Shown here: piece by piece, positions 51,373 through 61,905 of the stretch | Position numbering within the stretch: the stretch's first letter is position 1 | Layout: each line of letters opens with the position of its first letter | Assembly: GCA_009760855.2 (NCBI GenBank) | Contig: WPIO01000004.1 | Span: 4,270,001 to 4,334,000 of the forward strand | Direction of reading: 5' to 3' | From: Cristatella mucedo | Taxonomy: Eukaryota; Bryozoa; Phylactolaemata; Cristatellidae | Length of the DNA: 64,000 nucleotides | Notes under the pieces: model-generated | What the model saw: the letters and a program-made list of their open reading frames with translations, nothing else | Databases searched by the model: none | What the model was told of the DNA's origin: nothing | Program-made: the position numbers and the translations under genes

Positions 51373-52046
51373 GATGATGGACCGAATTTTCTCTCGCGTA
51401 CGAGCGATACGGACGTATCACGAGAACGCGCTCTCGCGCACACGCTCTCGCGTAGTCACAAACCTGCTGGAGCATGGCTGCAGCGTCTGTCATCCGACCT
51501 GCCAACGCAGTCTGCGTCTCCATAACGCTAGAGATAAGAGCGCTCATCGTAACCAGCTACAAATATATAAGTACAAAAAGCTAAGGATTCGCTCGATCGT
51601 TTTCCTTTCTTTTCTAGTCGCGGCGACTGACGCAGCTCGTCGAGCGACCACAGGCGGTGACAGAACACGCATACAAATGCGCGAATTAGGCCTCTCCGGG
51701 GAACGAAAGAGTAATAAATAGGATTGAATTGGGCGAAGATACGAGCCTCAGTAGTCACTTGGGGGACAAATACCGTACCGAAAGACAGCCATGAAGTCGG
51801 TGGCATGGAACGCAACAAAGGTAATAAGCCGCAAGCGCAGCGAATGACCTTTGATTAACTCCGCAAAGTCACCAAAAGCCTCGCAGTACCTGACTCTTTT
51901 AAATGGCTGCTCACAAGATACGCCGCCGTGCAAATTTTCCCATTTCAAAGCAGCCGGTACTCAAAAGCCCGCACATCCGAACGAATACTTCCGCCACAAC
52001 AACGACTCCACTTGGTCTTCATTCAACATTCGCGACTTCCGTCAGC
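51373..52046. other. Putative BRIX1 promoter and 5' UTR region
   Basis: Between the hAT terminus and the BRIX1 start. CpG-rich at 51395-51450 and 51630-51700. No TATA box in a convincing position on the plus strand. An open frame runs in phase with BRIX1 from an ATG at 51903. Confidence 0.45.
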
Positions 52047-52157
52047 ATGGTTAAGAAGCGCAAGCTGCAGCAATCTGAGCCTCGGGATAACACGACGAGT
52101 CCCGAGCTCCCGCCTGCAAAGGTCTCCTCCGACCAGCTTCAGCCAGTCGCAAAAAAG
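52047..52157 (+). CDS. BRIX1: BRIX1 exon 1
   Basis: ATG at 52047, donor GTATTC, 37 codons: MVKKRKLQQSEPRDNTTSPE then a Pro/Ser linker ending VAKK. Variable region with the expected basic start. Context before the ATG is gtcagc, with no strong Kozak match beyond purine at about -3. Confidence 0.8.
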
Positions 52158-55100
52158 GTATTCTCTTCATGGCTACTCGTGTACCGCGATTTTTCGCAGA
52201 TAAACGCTAGTTAATGATAGTGAATGGTGATTTTTTGCCGTTAGCTGGGTTGAGGCCACCCCGCTCTTGTAATTTCCCTGTCAGTTCCACGTCTGTCTTA
52301 GCTTTGGCTGAGGCCCAACTTAACGTGATTTGAAAAGGCGTTGTTTTCTCTCTGAAATTGGTCGTGAACCCGCCCCTCGTGTTAAATTGGACCCAACAAA
52401 TGTATGGTTTTTGCAGGGCAAATGGACGAACAAGCAGCGTGTACTAATTTTTTGCTCGCGTGGCATTGGATACCGTGGGCGGCATCTAATGGTTGACTTG
52501 CGAACTATGATGCCTCATTCCAAGCCAGGTACATTAAGCCTGCGGCAGTATGTTAGTTAGTAGGGTCATTTCGTAAGCCGATCGTATTGGTATTTATTTC
52601 GTTGTGTTGTGGCGGTGCTTGTGCAAGGTTTTCCGTAGCGTTGAGGTCAGGGTGTCTGCATGGGGCGCAAAAAAGCAGCAGGAAGGAGAAGCTCTTTTAA
52701 GTACACTGCTCACGCTGCTGCTGTATTTGCCTGTGTTGAGCATTGATGCCACTCAGTACTCCGTGCTTCACTTCTTTTTCTCAGCTTATACCCTCCCTTT
52801 TGCCGATGTAATCGCCAAGCACAACGTAGGCTTTTAGTTATATGCAGACGACGCATTGCTGGACCCGTGCTTTATCCCTTCCTGCCTTCCAGCGCGGCAA
52901 ACTTTCTTAACTTCCTTGCTGAAAGTATTGAGGATATCGCACTTGGATGTACCATCGGAAAGGAAAAATGCCCTTTGCCCCTTCTTTGCGTGAAGCCTCC
53001 AACGTGTGTATTCTTGCTGTGCAGAAAGCAATCTGGTTCGATGATTTGCCATGATTAGTGGACATTTGATGGTTGCCAGCACGGTCAGTCAAGTCAGCCT
53101 GCCTTGCCCTTCACCCGTCTACAACCACAGGCTCTCCACGTACTGAATGACTTCTCTTTAGCTTGCGTTAGGTGTGCTAGAAGGTGGAGGAAGGACTGCG
53201 CACCTATGACTCCTGTTTCCTATTTTGTTCTTTATGCCATGATCGGTGTGCTGTGGTTCAATTGGCCCTATCCTCTTCTTAGATACTAAAATGAACAAGA
53301 AAGACAAGCTTTTCGTGATCAACGAGGTAACATTGGAGAGATTGGCTGCATTGCTTGTGTTGGAGTTGACCCTCGTGTGCATCGTGTCACTGTGGCAAAT
53401 TGGTTTGCTGTTTCAGATGGCTGAAATGAAGAACTGTACTAAAGTGTTATATTTTGAATGCAGGAAGCGTGCTGACTTGTATTTATGGTAAGCTGCTTGA
53501 ATTTTATTTTATTTGGGGTGCAGTATTACGATTGGGCATGTGATGTGATTGCATCATGGCAGCTCATTGGTAATGATCCACGTGAACTCTTTCTGCGGCA
53601 CGATGCTAATGTGATTATAATCCAATTTTTGTTTGCTTTAGGTTGTGCTGCTTATTTATGGGTGAATGTTGTACTTTCAGGGCAGCTGCTACTCCAGGTG
53701 GACCATCTGCAAAGTTTCTTATTGAAAATGGTAAGCTCCTAGGTAGCATGATACTATGTGCATATTTGGGGATGGACCTGTGATAGGCTACTAAATAATC
53801 CTGGCCAGCTGAGATGAGTACTTCCTATATATGCCAGCGAGCAAGCCATTCCACCTTAACGGGCCCCAGCTGGTATCGTCGTCCCAGCAGGTATCTCGTG
53901 CAACACTTTCAAGGATTCACTTCGGCCGTTTGCTGGAGCAAAATCGACCAAACAAAATCAGATAGAATGTAGCTTTGATATTTGTCCATCCAGCTTGTGG
54001 TTAGCCTGGCCGATAGGCATTTGTAGAGCTCTTGCTGTTAACGTATTCCATTCACGTTGTTTGCAAGCATTCTTTATAGAATTGTGCAGCCTGTGGCTGC
54101 TTTAATGTAGGAGCCTATAGCACCGTAGCAAGGGTCTGCTTTTGCTTGTTTGAGGATAGGTATGACTGATAGGCAAGAGGTGGAACCGGTAATGCTGAGA
54201 GCCGGTCTGCTATGCTATTCCTGTTTGTGCACAGCCGAAGAGACCACGTTGATGCTGCTGCATCCGACTGCAAGTTGGCCAAAGCCTGCCATTTTAATGG
54301 AACTTGAAAGGATTTCTGTTTTATTTGTAAGTGCTGCGGTAGTCTGCATTTTAGATTAGCTATTGGTTTTTGCTAATCTTGAGGAAAATTTATTTGTGGC
54401 TTCAGCTGGACATTCCAGGGATTGAGGTCAAATGGACCGGGTAATTTCTAGCTGACCGGCTAATTATGTGCTAGTATGTGTACACTATATCCATGTGTAA
54501 CCATCATGCTGACACTATTCTTGTCTGACATTGCTTTAGTTCACACAACCGAAGAATTGAAAATGACTGGCAATTGCCTCAGGTCGTCTCGGCCACTTCT
54601 GTCTTTCGACAAGGTGTGTTGGTCGCCACACGTTGTGTTCTCTGCTAGGAAACGAGCTTGCTGTGATGCTGTATAAAGTTTTCATGGGGTCTTCTGCAGG
54701 GAATGCAAGGCGTTCCGGCATAATACTGTGTCGTGTAGAGTAGATGGTCCCCAGTTCCCCCTTCTTAATGCTGTATATGCTGTGTTTACTTTTGGTAGCA
54801 TTTCGATACCGAGCCCCACTATGCGTTGCTGAAGGAGTTATTCACACAGGTGAGCAGCCAGCTGTCAGCTGATGCAAGTCACGGCGAGCTTTGCGGTGAT
54901 TTATACATTGGCCTGGTGCGCATTTCCAGACTTTCGGAACGCCGAAGAATCACCCAAAGAGTCAGCCTTTCTTTGACCACGTTTTCACATTCTCTGTTAT
55001 TGACGGTCGAATATGGTTCCGTAATTATCAGATCGTTGAAGAGGATGGATCTCTTGCTGAAATTGGTAAGATCAATACCGTGGCATGTTGTCAGCCTATT

Positions 55101-58100
55101 TAGTGTTATGTCTGATGTGCTCTTTTTGGGAGTAAGAATACTTTATAGCCTGTAGAATAGCTGCTGGTAGCCTTGCAGTTAATGTGGCAAGTGAATATGG
55201 TTCAAACTTTACTTCCAGGTCCAAGGTTTACACTAAATCCTATGAAAATCTTCACTGGAAGTTTTGGCGGTGCAGTGCTGTACGAAAATCCAGATTATGT
55301 TTCACCTAATACGGTATGTCATATACGTATAAGTGGTTACATAGTCGTACATTTTCCTTTAATTGCTTTTTGTTGTAAAATTGTCCTACACTTATCTAAA
55401 AGTGATGTATGTTCAATTTCAGTGGTCCTGCATTTTTTAATTCCACGGGAAACTATGTGAACATAAAAATCCTACTAAAGAAGATTCTTCAGTTGATCGA
55501 AGCTCCCTGTATTATTGGTTCTTCTCAATCTTCCGTCCGACCTCTGACCTCATTGCTGGAATGCTGCAGCCGATGTGCTGGAATAGCTTGCTCCTCTTAC
55601 TAGACACAGTGTTTGCCCTCGCCCAGATTACTCGTGGTGTAGTGCTGACATTAAACTAGCTAGGACTGCTAAGCTCGAGTTTAAGAGAGCCTACAACTGA
55701 TTGGGACTCTATGTTCCATCGACTCTCATACCAGCACTAATTTTGGTGAATCACTACACCTCTCCCAACAGCTGGTCGAGAACGCTTGTAGCAGCGGCGC
55801 AACTGCTCTCACAGCAAGATTTGTGCAAGAATTAGTTTGTTTTAGCAATCGTGGTGTTGATGATAGCAACCTAATATATGCCAGCCTTGTACTGAGCAAG
55901 GTCAGCCGCACCAAGCCGGCTGACTCGAGTGAACTTTTGGGGCTCGTCCCTGCGAAGGCTGGGCCAGCCCTGCCACTGTCCTTGCCAGTCTCGAATTTTT
56001 GTGATCGAATGCAGCAGCTATCTTCAACCTTGTTTTTTTAAGCTGCCTGCCACCTGCTTCTCTGTTAGCCAAATATAAAATGCCTAGAAAGAGATTGAGC
56101 TCTCTGAGGGCACTATAACAAATGTATTATTATTATTATTATTGGGTAGTACCAATACATCCAAAAGACCGTCGAGCTTCTATATAAAAAAAAAATATTA
56201 GAATCAGGTCGACCATCGATCTTCTCTTAAACTCAACCAAATCAGCACCTTACCTAGTCATCCTTGTTGCCAGTGAGGAGGGCCTGGGTTTTCGTAATGG
56301 GCAAGACCCACAGCGAATGAAAGATTGTAGAGCACAATCATAGCCTAATTTAGGTACGCTTCTGGTGACTGCTCATCGACTAGTAGTGCGACACAAATGT
56401 CGGTCGTGACGAGGGGGGTCGGCTGACAAAGAATATCGACTTGAGAAGGTCGGCTAGTGGTGTAGGCCGAACATCCTTCCTCAGCTGCCTGTCGGTATTG
56501 CGCCATAGTCGTTCTGTCGGGTTCAATATTTATTGTTGGTAAAGCATGTTAGATGTCAAAGGTAATATTCTCTGCTTGTGGTTCATTGAATTTGGCAGCA
56601 AGATAACTGCCTTATGCAAACTCCCAGGCCAATGAAGTACCTGCTTGCATCTTCCGGGCGCACATCTTGGTAAGGTTAGCAGCCAAGAGATCGCAAGAAA
56701 GCTGGGGGATAAGGGAGAAAGCTGTCCGATGTAACATTCATAAAATGTCCGACAGGATGTCTGCTAGTGCCGATGAAGAATAAAACGCCCAACTTAAGCA
56801 ACAGCACGATCCGCAATGAGCCTACAATAAGGCAAAGGCTGCAGCTTATGGCAAAGGCTGCAGCTTATGGCAAGCGTAGCAAAGAAAGCTCTACTACCGA
56901 CGACAGTGTAGTAAAGTAAGCTTCACTACTTACAAAAGCCCAGAAAAGAAGCAAGCCTTGCGTGTGCATGGTGGCATAGCCACTGGACGACCAAATATTG
57001 GAGGATTGGATGTTCATCGGCAGCTGAGACTTCTAGACTGAAGCATAAGACCGCCGGCCAAATTATGCCTTAGCTCTGCTGGATCTATCCGATGCCTTCG
57101 ACAATATTAATCACGATATCCTACTTGATCGATTGAGAACAACGATTGCTCTGGCAGACGAGGCACTAGCGTGGTTCAAATCGTACTTATCTGATCGGTT
57201 CAATCCGTGTCGTGTTTGTGTCAGGTCTCATCCACCAGACTTGTTACCTGTGAAGTCTTACAAGGATCTGTTCTCGGTCCTTTGCTGTTCTTAATTTATA
57301 CTGAACCTCTGGGAAAGTGATTCGGGCTCATGGAATCGGCAATCACTCTTATGCTGCCGATACTCATCTGTATTTGTCGTTTGAATTGTCGTAATCTGCT
57401 GCAGTGACTGATGAACTGAATGTTTACCCTGCAGACATTCAATTTTGGATGTCGGCCAAATTCCAAAGTTTGATTAAGAAGACTGTCTACCAAGATGGCT
57501 TGCAAAAAATTCAACTAGCTCCTTGGTTCTGTCTCTGCTAGATTATTGCAACTCCATTTTTGCTGGGCTACCAAAAAAAAGCCATTAGGCCACTGCAGCT
57601 GTTGATAAATAGGCTGCAAGGCTAGTCAGCAAATCTCGAGGTTTGACCACGTCCTTTGCTGAAGTAGCTTCGATGACTTCCGGTTGATCATTACAGAGTA
57701 ATAGGAATAACATTTGTATAGTGCCACAGAGAACTGATCTCTACCTGAATCGCTTTACAGATGCTGTATAGAATGCATTACCAAATGATTGGTGGTAACG
57801 TCCACAAGTAGCAGGCACAATGTAAGCAGGTACAGGCACACGAAGAACGAATTACCAAGACCCACCAAATACTGTAATGAGCAGGTGTGTTATAAGCTAA
57901 TTTTTAAATGTCGTTGGACGTGTGTCGGTCAAAGTGAGTTCCAGGTTTTGGGAGCATAGTGTAAAGCTCTTACGCTGACACACAAAGCCCTCCGCGGCTT
58001 GGCTCCTTCGTTCCTAGCTCAACTGCTGCACCAGTTTCTTCAGCCTCTTCTAGCCCTCGGGTCCTCTGTGCGCAATAAATTAGTTCTTCCATTCCTCTGC

Positions 58101-59060
58101 TTGAAGACCGTTGGTAACAGAAGCTTTTGCTATGCAGATCCTAGACTGTGGAACTCACTTTCACAATTCTTATGCAACGACATCTACTCTCCTGCTTCCG
58201 ACTGTGGCACATTCTATCTAGCCGTACTGAGATGTTACTTCCATGCTGCTCACTACCTCAGCTGCCCTTAAGCCTGTTGGCTACCGAATGCCATTCCGAA
58301 AGCTGCTTAGGCTTTGAGTGGGCTATATAAAACTCTAATGCATAACACCCATGTAGTCTTTGTGGAGTTACAGGCATTACATTGCATTATGGTACCTATT
58401 GCAAGAGGTTTGGCATGTTAATACACACCATCCGATGCAACTCGGAAATTCGTCGAGTCAATGCAAGACCAAATATTGACATTGCTAATCGAGGAGAGGC
58501 CTGATCCTACAATCACTAGTGCTTCTACCGCCGGTGCTGTGGTTGTCATGCCGTATTAATCGTGTTTTGGGATAGTGTGTTTATTTGGCAATAATTTCAC
58601 TCGTTTTGAGCCTCCGGGTAGATTTCAAAACTGCCCATAGCAGTATTCGACCAGGCCGTCATGGTTGCGTGTCTGGGGCAAAACTTATGGCCGCTCGCCT
58701 AAATGGCTTCTAGCTTTTATCTCTAGACTCTTTCATTTTTTGTATCGATTGCATTCTGGTCATCAGTCACTGAAGACCGGAGTCTCACTAAAGCCTCTTA
58801 AAAATTGGACTGTGCCATATTTAGTTAGTGTCTACGAGGTTGATAGTCACTCACTGCTTAGCCTTGGCTCACTTTGTTTTATGTATCATTTACTTCTGTA
58901 GCACCGACGTCTGTTACGTAAGCAGGCCGCTGGAAAGTACATCAACAGGGTTCATGCCAGTAAATCGCTGGAAGACCGGCAAGCAGCCGCCAAGGATTGC
59001 TATCCTAAGGACGTTACTGACGACGTGTTTGTCACGATCGATCGTAAAGCTGTTGCATAG
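52047..59060 (+). CDS. BRIX1: Ribosome biogenesis protein BRX1 homolog, 10 coding exons
   Basis: Nucleolar assembly factor for the 60S ribosomal subunit with a Brix domain. Ten exons join in frame (903 nt, 300 residues plus stop; human BRIX1 is 353). Recognisable blocks in order: GKWTNKQRVLIFCSRGI, HLMVDLRTMMPHSK, MNKKDKLFVINE, MKNCTKVLYFE, GGPSAKFLIEN, ELKMTGNCLRSSRPLLSFD, HYALLKELF, HPKSQPFFDHVFTFSVIDGR, IWFRNYQIVEEDGSLAEIG, PRFTLNPMKIFTGSFGGAVL, YENPDYVSPNT, HRRLLRKQAAGKY, DDVFVTIDRKAVA. All introns are GT-AG; the last is 3.6 kb and filled with transposon sequence. The protein stops soon after VFVT and lacks the lysine/arginine-rich tail of other BRX1 proteins. Start chosen at MVKKRK because homologs begin with a short basic N-terminus; an in-frame ATG lies 144 nt upstream at 51903. 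Confidence 0.95.
52417..52528 (+). CDS. BRIX1: BRIX1 exon 2
   Basis: Acceptor tttttgcag, donor GTACAT. Encodes GKWTNKQRVLIFCSRGIGYR then HLMVDLRTMMPHSKP; the opening of the Brix domain. Confidence 0.96.
53283..53326 (+). CDS. BRIX1: BRIX1 exon 3
   Basis: 44-nt exon, acceptor cctcttcttag, donor GTAACA. Encodes DTKMNKKDKLFVINE, nearly identical to human DTKMDRKDKLFVINE. Confidence 0.96.
53417..53487 (+). CDS. BRIX1: BRIX1 exon 4
   Basis: Acceptor gctgtttcag after a 90-nt intron, donor GTAAGC. Encodes MAEMKNCTKVLYFECRKRAD then LYLW (Trp codon split by the intron). Confidence 0.95.
53681..53730 (+). CDS. BRIX1: BRIX1 exon 5
   Basis: Acceptor gtactttcag, donor GTAAGC. Encodes AAATPGGPSAKFLIEN, matching SNSPHGPSAKFLVQN of human BRIX1. 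Confidence 0.94.
54540..54613 (+). CDS. BRIX1: BRIX1 exon 6
   Basis: Acceptor attgctttag, donor GTGTGT. Encodes VHTTEELKMTGNCLRSSRPL then LSFDK. Confidence 0.96.
54799..54849 (+). CDS. BRIX1: BRIX1 exon 7
   Basis: Acceptor tttggtag, donor GTGAGC, 17 codons: HFDTEPHYALLKELFTQ. Confidence 0.95.
54930..55065 (+). CDS. BRIX1: BRIX1 exon 8
   Basis: Acceptor gcatttccag, donor GTAAGA. Encodes HPKSQPFFDHVFTFSVIDGR and IWFRNYQIVEEDGSLAEI, the core of the Brix domain. Confidence 0.97.
55219..55313 (+). CDS. BRIX1: BRIX1 exon 9
   Basis: Acceptor ttacttccag, donor GTATGT. Encodes PRFTLNPMKIFTGSFGGAVL then YENPDYVSPNT. Confidence 0.97.
55314..57045. other. BRIX1 last intron, 5' half
   Basis: Contains the family C tail at 56060; otherwise unique-looking. 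A short duplication ggcaaaggctgcagcttat occurs twice at 56832-56870. Confidence 0.6.
56060..56146 (+). repeat. Dispersed repeat family C, tail only
   Basis: gccaaatataaaatgcctag aaagagattgagctctctga gggcactataac then (ATT)n. Confidence 0.7.
57046..57660 (+). mobile_element. CR1/L2-like LINE reverse transcriptase fragment
   Basis: ALLDLSDAFDNINHDILLDR (RT motif A), then ALAWFKSYLSDRF, then in shifted frames SVLGPLLFL-like and NHSYAADTHLYLSF (motif C, YADD changed to YAAD). Inactivated. Located in the last BRIX1 intron, same strand as the gene. Confidence 0.85.
57705..57955 (-). repeat. Dispersed repeat family C
   Basis: aacatttgtatagtgccaca gagaactgatctctacctga, then attggtggtaacgtccacaa and gagttccaggttttgggagc. 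Separates two LINE fragments in the last BRIX1 intron. Confidence 0.7.
57958..58388 (+). mobile_element. CR1/L2-like LINE, ORF2 C-terminus and 3' end
   Basis: LTHKALRGLAPSFLAQLLHQ then SFCYADPRLWNSLSQFL and the usual 3' tail to gtggagttacaggcattaca. Probably a second copy rather than a continuation of 57046-57660, because a dispersed-repeat copy (57705-57955) lies between them. Confidence 0.8.
58902..59060 (+). CDS. BRIX1: BRIX1 exon 10, short C-terminus
   Basis: Acceptor tacttctgtag, phase 0, TAG at 59058-59060. HRRLLRKQAAGKY aligns with HRRVIRSITAAKY of human and DDVFVT with ADVFVT. The reading frame closes eight residues after VFVT, dropping about 45 basic residues found in other BRX1 proteins. 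The TAG is followed directly by GTATGT. Confidence 0.9.
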   Translation, partial: HRRLLRKQAAGKYINRVHASKSLEDRQAAAKDCYPKDVTDDVFVTIDRKAVA

Positions 59061-59313
59061 GTATGTCAGATGTGATCCGTTTGACCATCTACTCCATGGA
59101 GTAAGCCTATTTTCCACTCATTTTGACACCATGCTGTAGGAGAGATCTTGTCGCGTGACACGTGTTTGTGCCGGCCTTGTGTTTTATTGCTAGCACTGGG
59201 AAACGGTGGGAGATCGTGAAGTCACGACGTGAGTGCAGAGTTTGCTGAAGTATTTCGTTGGTAGTAGATAGTCCTTGCATTTATCTTACCCGTCAGGGGT
59301 TCGATGTATTGTA

Positions 59314-59319
59314 AATAAA
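59314..59319 (+). promoter_or_regulatory. Candidate polyadenylation signal of BRIX1
   Basis: AATAAA 254 nt downstream of the BRIX1 stop, inside a T/A-rich stretch. Consistent with a short 3' UTR. Confidence 0.45.
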
Positions 59320-61500
59320 TATGTACCTCCCACCCCCTGTTTACTCTTGTGCATGCTGTGATATCGGATAAACAGTTACAACACTTCCTCAATTGCTTAA
59401 ACAAGTATCAAAGTTAACTGTAGAAGTATGAAAGCACTGCCAAAGCTGACACGTGTAAAGACATTTAATTGCATAGCGATGCCCCAGCAGCAGGGCATTG
59501 CGGTAGTGTTGATTTCATGAATTATGTCCTGGTGAAGCTGCCATCCCTGGGAACAATGGAGAGTAATTGATGAGTATAATTGTAAGCTTGTATTTTCTAA
59601 TGTGCCTTGAGCACATGAATAGTCTGCTAACTTTTGACAGCAGGGCCCAGAAAACAATGTGCATGTACACAAACTGTTGACAGCCTTCAGGAGTAACTTG
59701 GACAGTTGTTCACCACTGTTGGTGCTGTACACTGGTTTGACCTTGTTTGTGATGACATCTAATCTCGGCTAGTTGTTTTACGGCTGTCGTGTTTGTCGTA
59801 CAATGTATATTTACTTGTATACTATACAATGTATATATGTTTTGTACTGGCATAGATTCAGGATGTATCCGTTTGTTTATATAACGGTATATACATACAT
59901 AGGTACAAGGGCCTAGCCAGGCACACAGCATGGGTGGTAAACTTCGACCTTGGGGTGTGTTGCACAAGATCAAGATCACATCTACGAAATTAGCCCAGGA
60001 CAGCTGCAAAGGGCCATCGAAGAATACGTTGTATCTCATTTTGAGCTAAGGAAGCCCGGTAGACTTTTCGACACCAGAAAGAGATTGGTACCAAATAAAT
60101 GGTCGGTCACTGGTAATAACCACTGTAGTTACTGACTAAATGGCATGCCATTTGATTGTGGCTCTCTTCGATTTTTAAATCACTTACTGTCTTCGGATGA
60201 CCATGGATGCCACTGTCATGGACATATTATTTGAGGAGTGATTTTTTTGCCTGCTTTGACGATGAGCCTCAAGCAAGACATATTTGGAGATCGTGTGAAT
60301 TCGTGTGGTTTGCTCCTGAGCTTACAAAAAGACTTCGATGAGTTCAGATTGAGGCTGATACTCAGCCTTTGTAATTCACCTAGCTGAGAGTATCCTGCTT
60401 CCTGTGCCAGACAGAATCCCGGGTAAACCTGAAGGGCAGAAGCCCCCCTCATACCAGCACTTCCATCCCAGGATTGTAATGATTTCAAAAGGGGATAACT
60501 TCACGACGTTTCGTTAAGATGCTACTTCACATCCTCTCATTAGTCTACACATTTATTGCGTCATCAGTGGGCGTGGTGCCTTGCACATCGCTGAGGGCTT
60601 GTTTGCCTTGTTTTGTTTTTTTAGAAAGCCAGTGTTTACGCTGGGTATGGGCATCCTCGGAGAGTACCTTGCTGATCTAACCTTCACAGAATAGCTCATT
60701 TGCTCAGCCAGCTTACAGCTAGCCATCAGTGCTTCGCAGTAGCACTTCTCACCGTTTCAATTGTATCCTTCAACGGAAGTCGCAATGATTGGGCCATAAA
60801 ATGTAAGGTTTTTGAGCCTCGGAACACCTGACTACCTTTCTGTGTGTAACGTTTCCCTCCGAAGTTGCTGCTTAGTGTTGCAGCCCACAAACGGCCCGAA
60901 GACCGTGAGCTCACTTGCAACCCTTACAGGGTTGTAATCGGTCAGGTGCAATTTTCCAATTTGTCACTGCCTGTACAAAAGTTATTTTGCATCCAATACT
61001 GGTACCACTCTTCGTGAGTTATCGTAAAATTGGTCTGCCAAAAAATTGCGATGGCATTATTCCCCCACCTAGAACCTGTATTCGCAAGTATAAATCCTTC
61101 GGCTGCCTTTGTGAGGATAAACTTTATTTAAAATACAGATCGATCATCTCGGAATAGTGACTCTGGGCTAGAGGCCGAAGTCACCTAAATGTACCTGCAT
61201 ATCTTTGGTGCTACACAAGTTGCTGGTACAGGTGGAGCTAGCAAGTCAAGAAGCAGCTCCAGACTCATTGGCATCCTTAGACGGTAGCAGAGCAAGACAG
61301 TGACTTTCTTGGTACAGCGATCAGTAGAAAAAACAAGTTTCGGCAGGGGGAGGAATTTAAGAGGGCTCGCGTATCTGAGTAATCGTCACCGCCTTACCTG
61401 GAGTATGCCACCACAGGCGGTACGTGACTAATAAACTTGGCGGTTGGGCACCGGAGTTCTCATCGATAAGATCTGTATATTTATATTTCCTCTAAGCTAC
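59320..61500. other. Intergenic, no gene identified
   Basis: Apart from the open segment at 59950-60135, only short unrecognised ORFs. Confidence 0.45.
59950..60135 (+). other. Coding-like open segment, unidentified
   Basis: Encodes DHIYEISPGQLQRAIEEYVV and SHFELRKPGRLFDTRKRLVP, which reads like a folded protein fragment. It ends with TGA at 60133-60135; a possible donor GTAATA precedes this. No homology recognised and no neighbouring exon found. Confidence 0.25.
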
Positions 61501-61624
61501 GGAAGAGGTAATACTTATCATTGACTTGTCGTGCTTGCAGTATTCTCAATACATTTTCACGGAAATAATCGGTTGTCAACAACAGTAAGCTACGGTTTCG
61601 AGGCCACGATGCAGCCGAAGCTAC

Positions 61625-61905
61625 CTTTCTTACGCAACGACAACTACTCTCCAACTGCTAACTATGGCACATCTTTTTCAGCGGTCCTGAACTGCTACTT
61701 CTATGCTACTCACTACCTCAACTGCTCTCCTGACTCTGCTATGCTTCCCACTTTCTCTTTGTTGCGTGAGACGAAGTCTGTTGGCTACCGAATGCGTACC
61801 GAAAGCCGCTTAGGCTGTGAGTGCGCTATACAAAACTCTCCTGCGTAACACCCACGTGGTCTTTATGACTTTGTGGAGTTACTGACGGAGATACATTACA
61901 TTCGC
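61625..61905 (+). mobile_element. CR1/L2-like LINE, 3' end
   Basis: LRNDNYSPTANYGTSFSAVL then PTFSLLRETKSVGYRMRTES and the complete 3' tail. Very similar to 36118-36380, suggesting relatively recent activity of this family. Confidence 0.8.

Noticed and set aside
52158-52416. Possible C/D-box snoRNA in BRIX1 intron 1
   Set aside because: tgatag/ggtgat and ctgagg words are present, but no proper RUGAUGA with a terminal stem pairing to a CUGA box.
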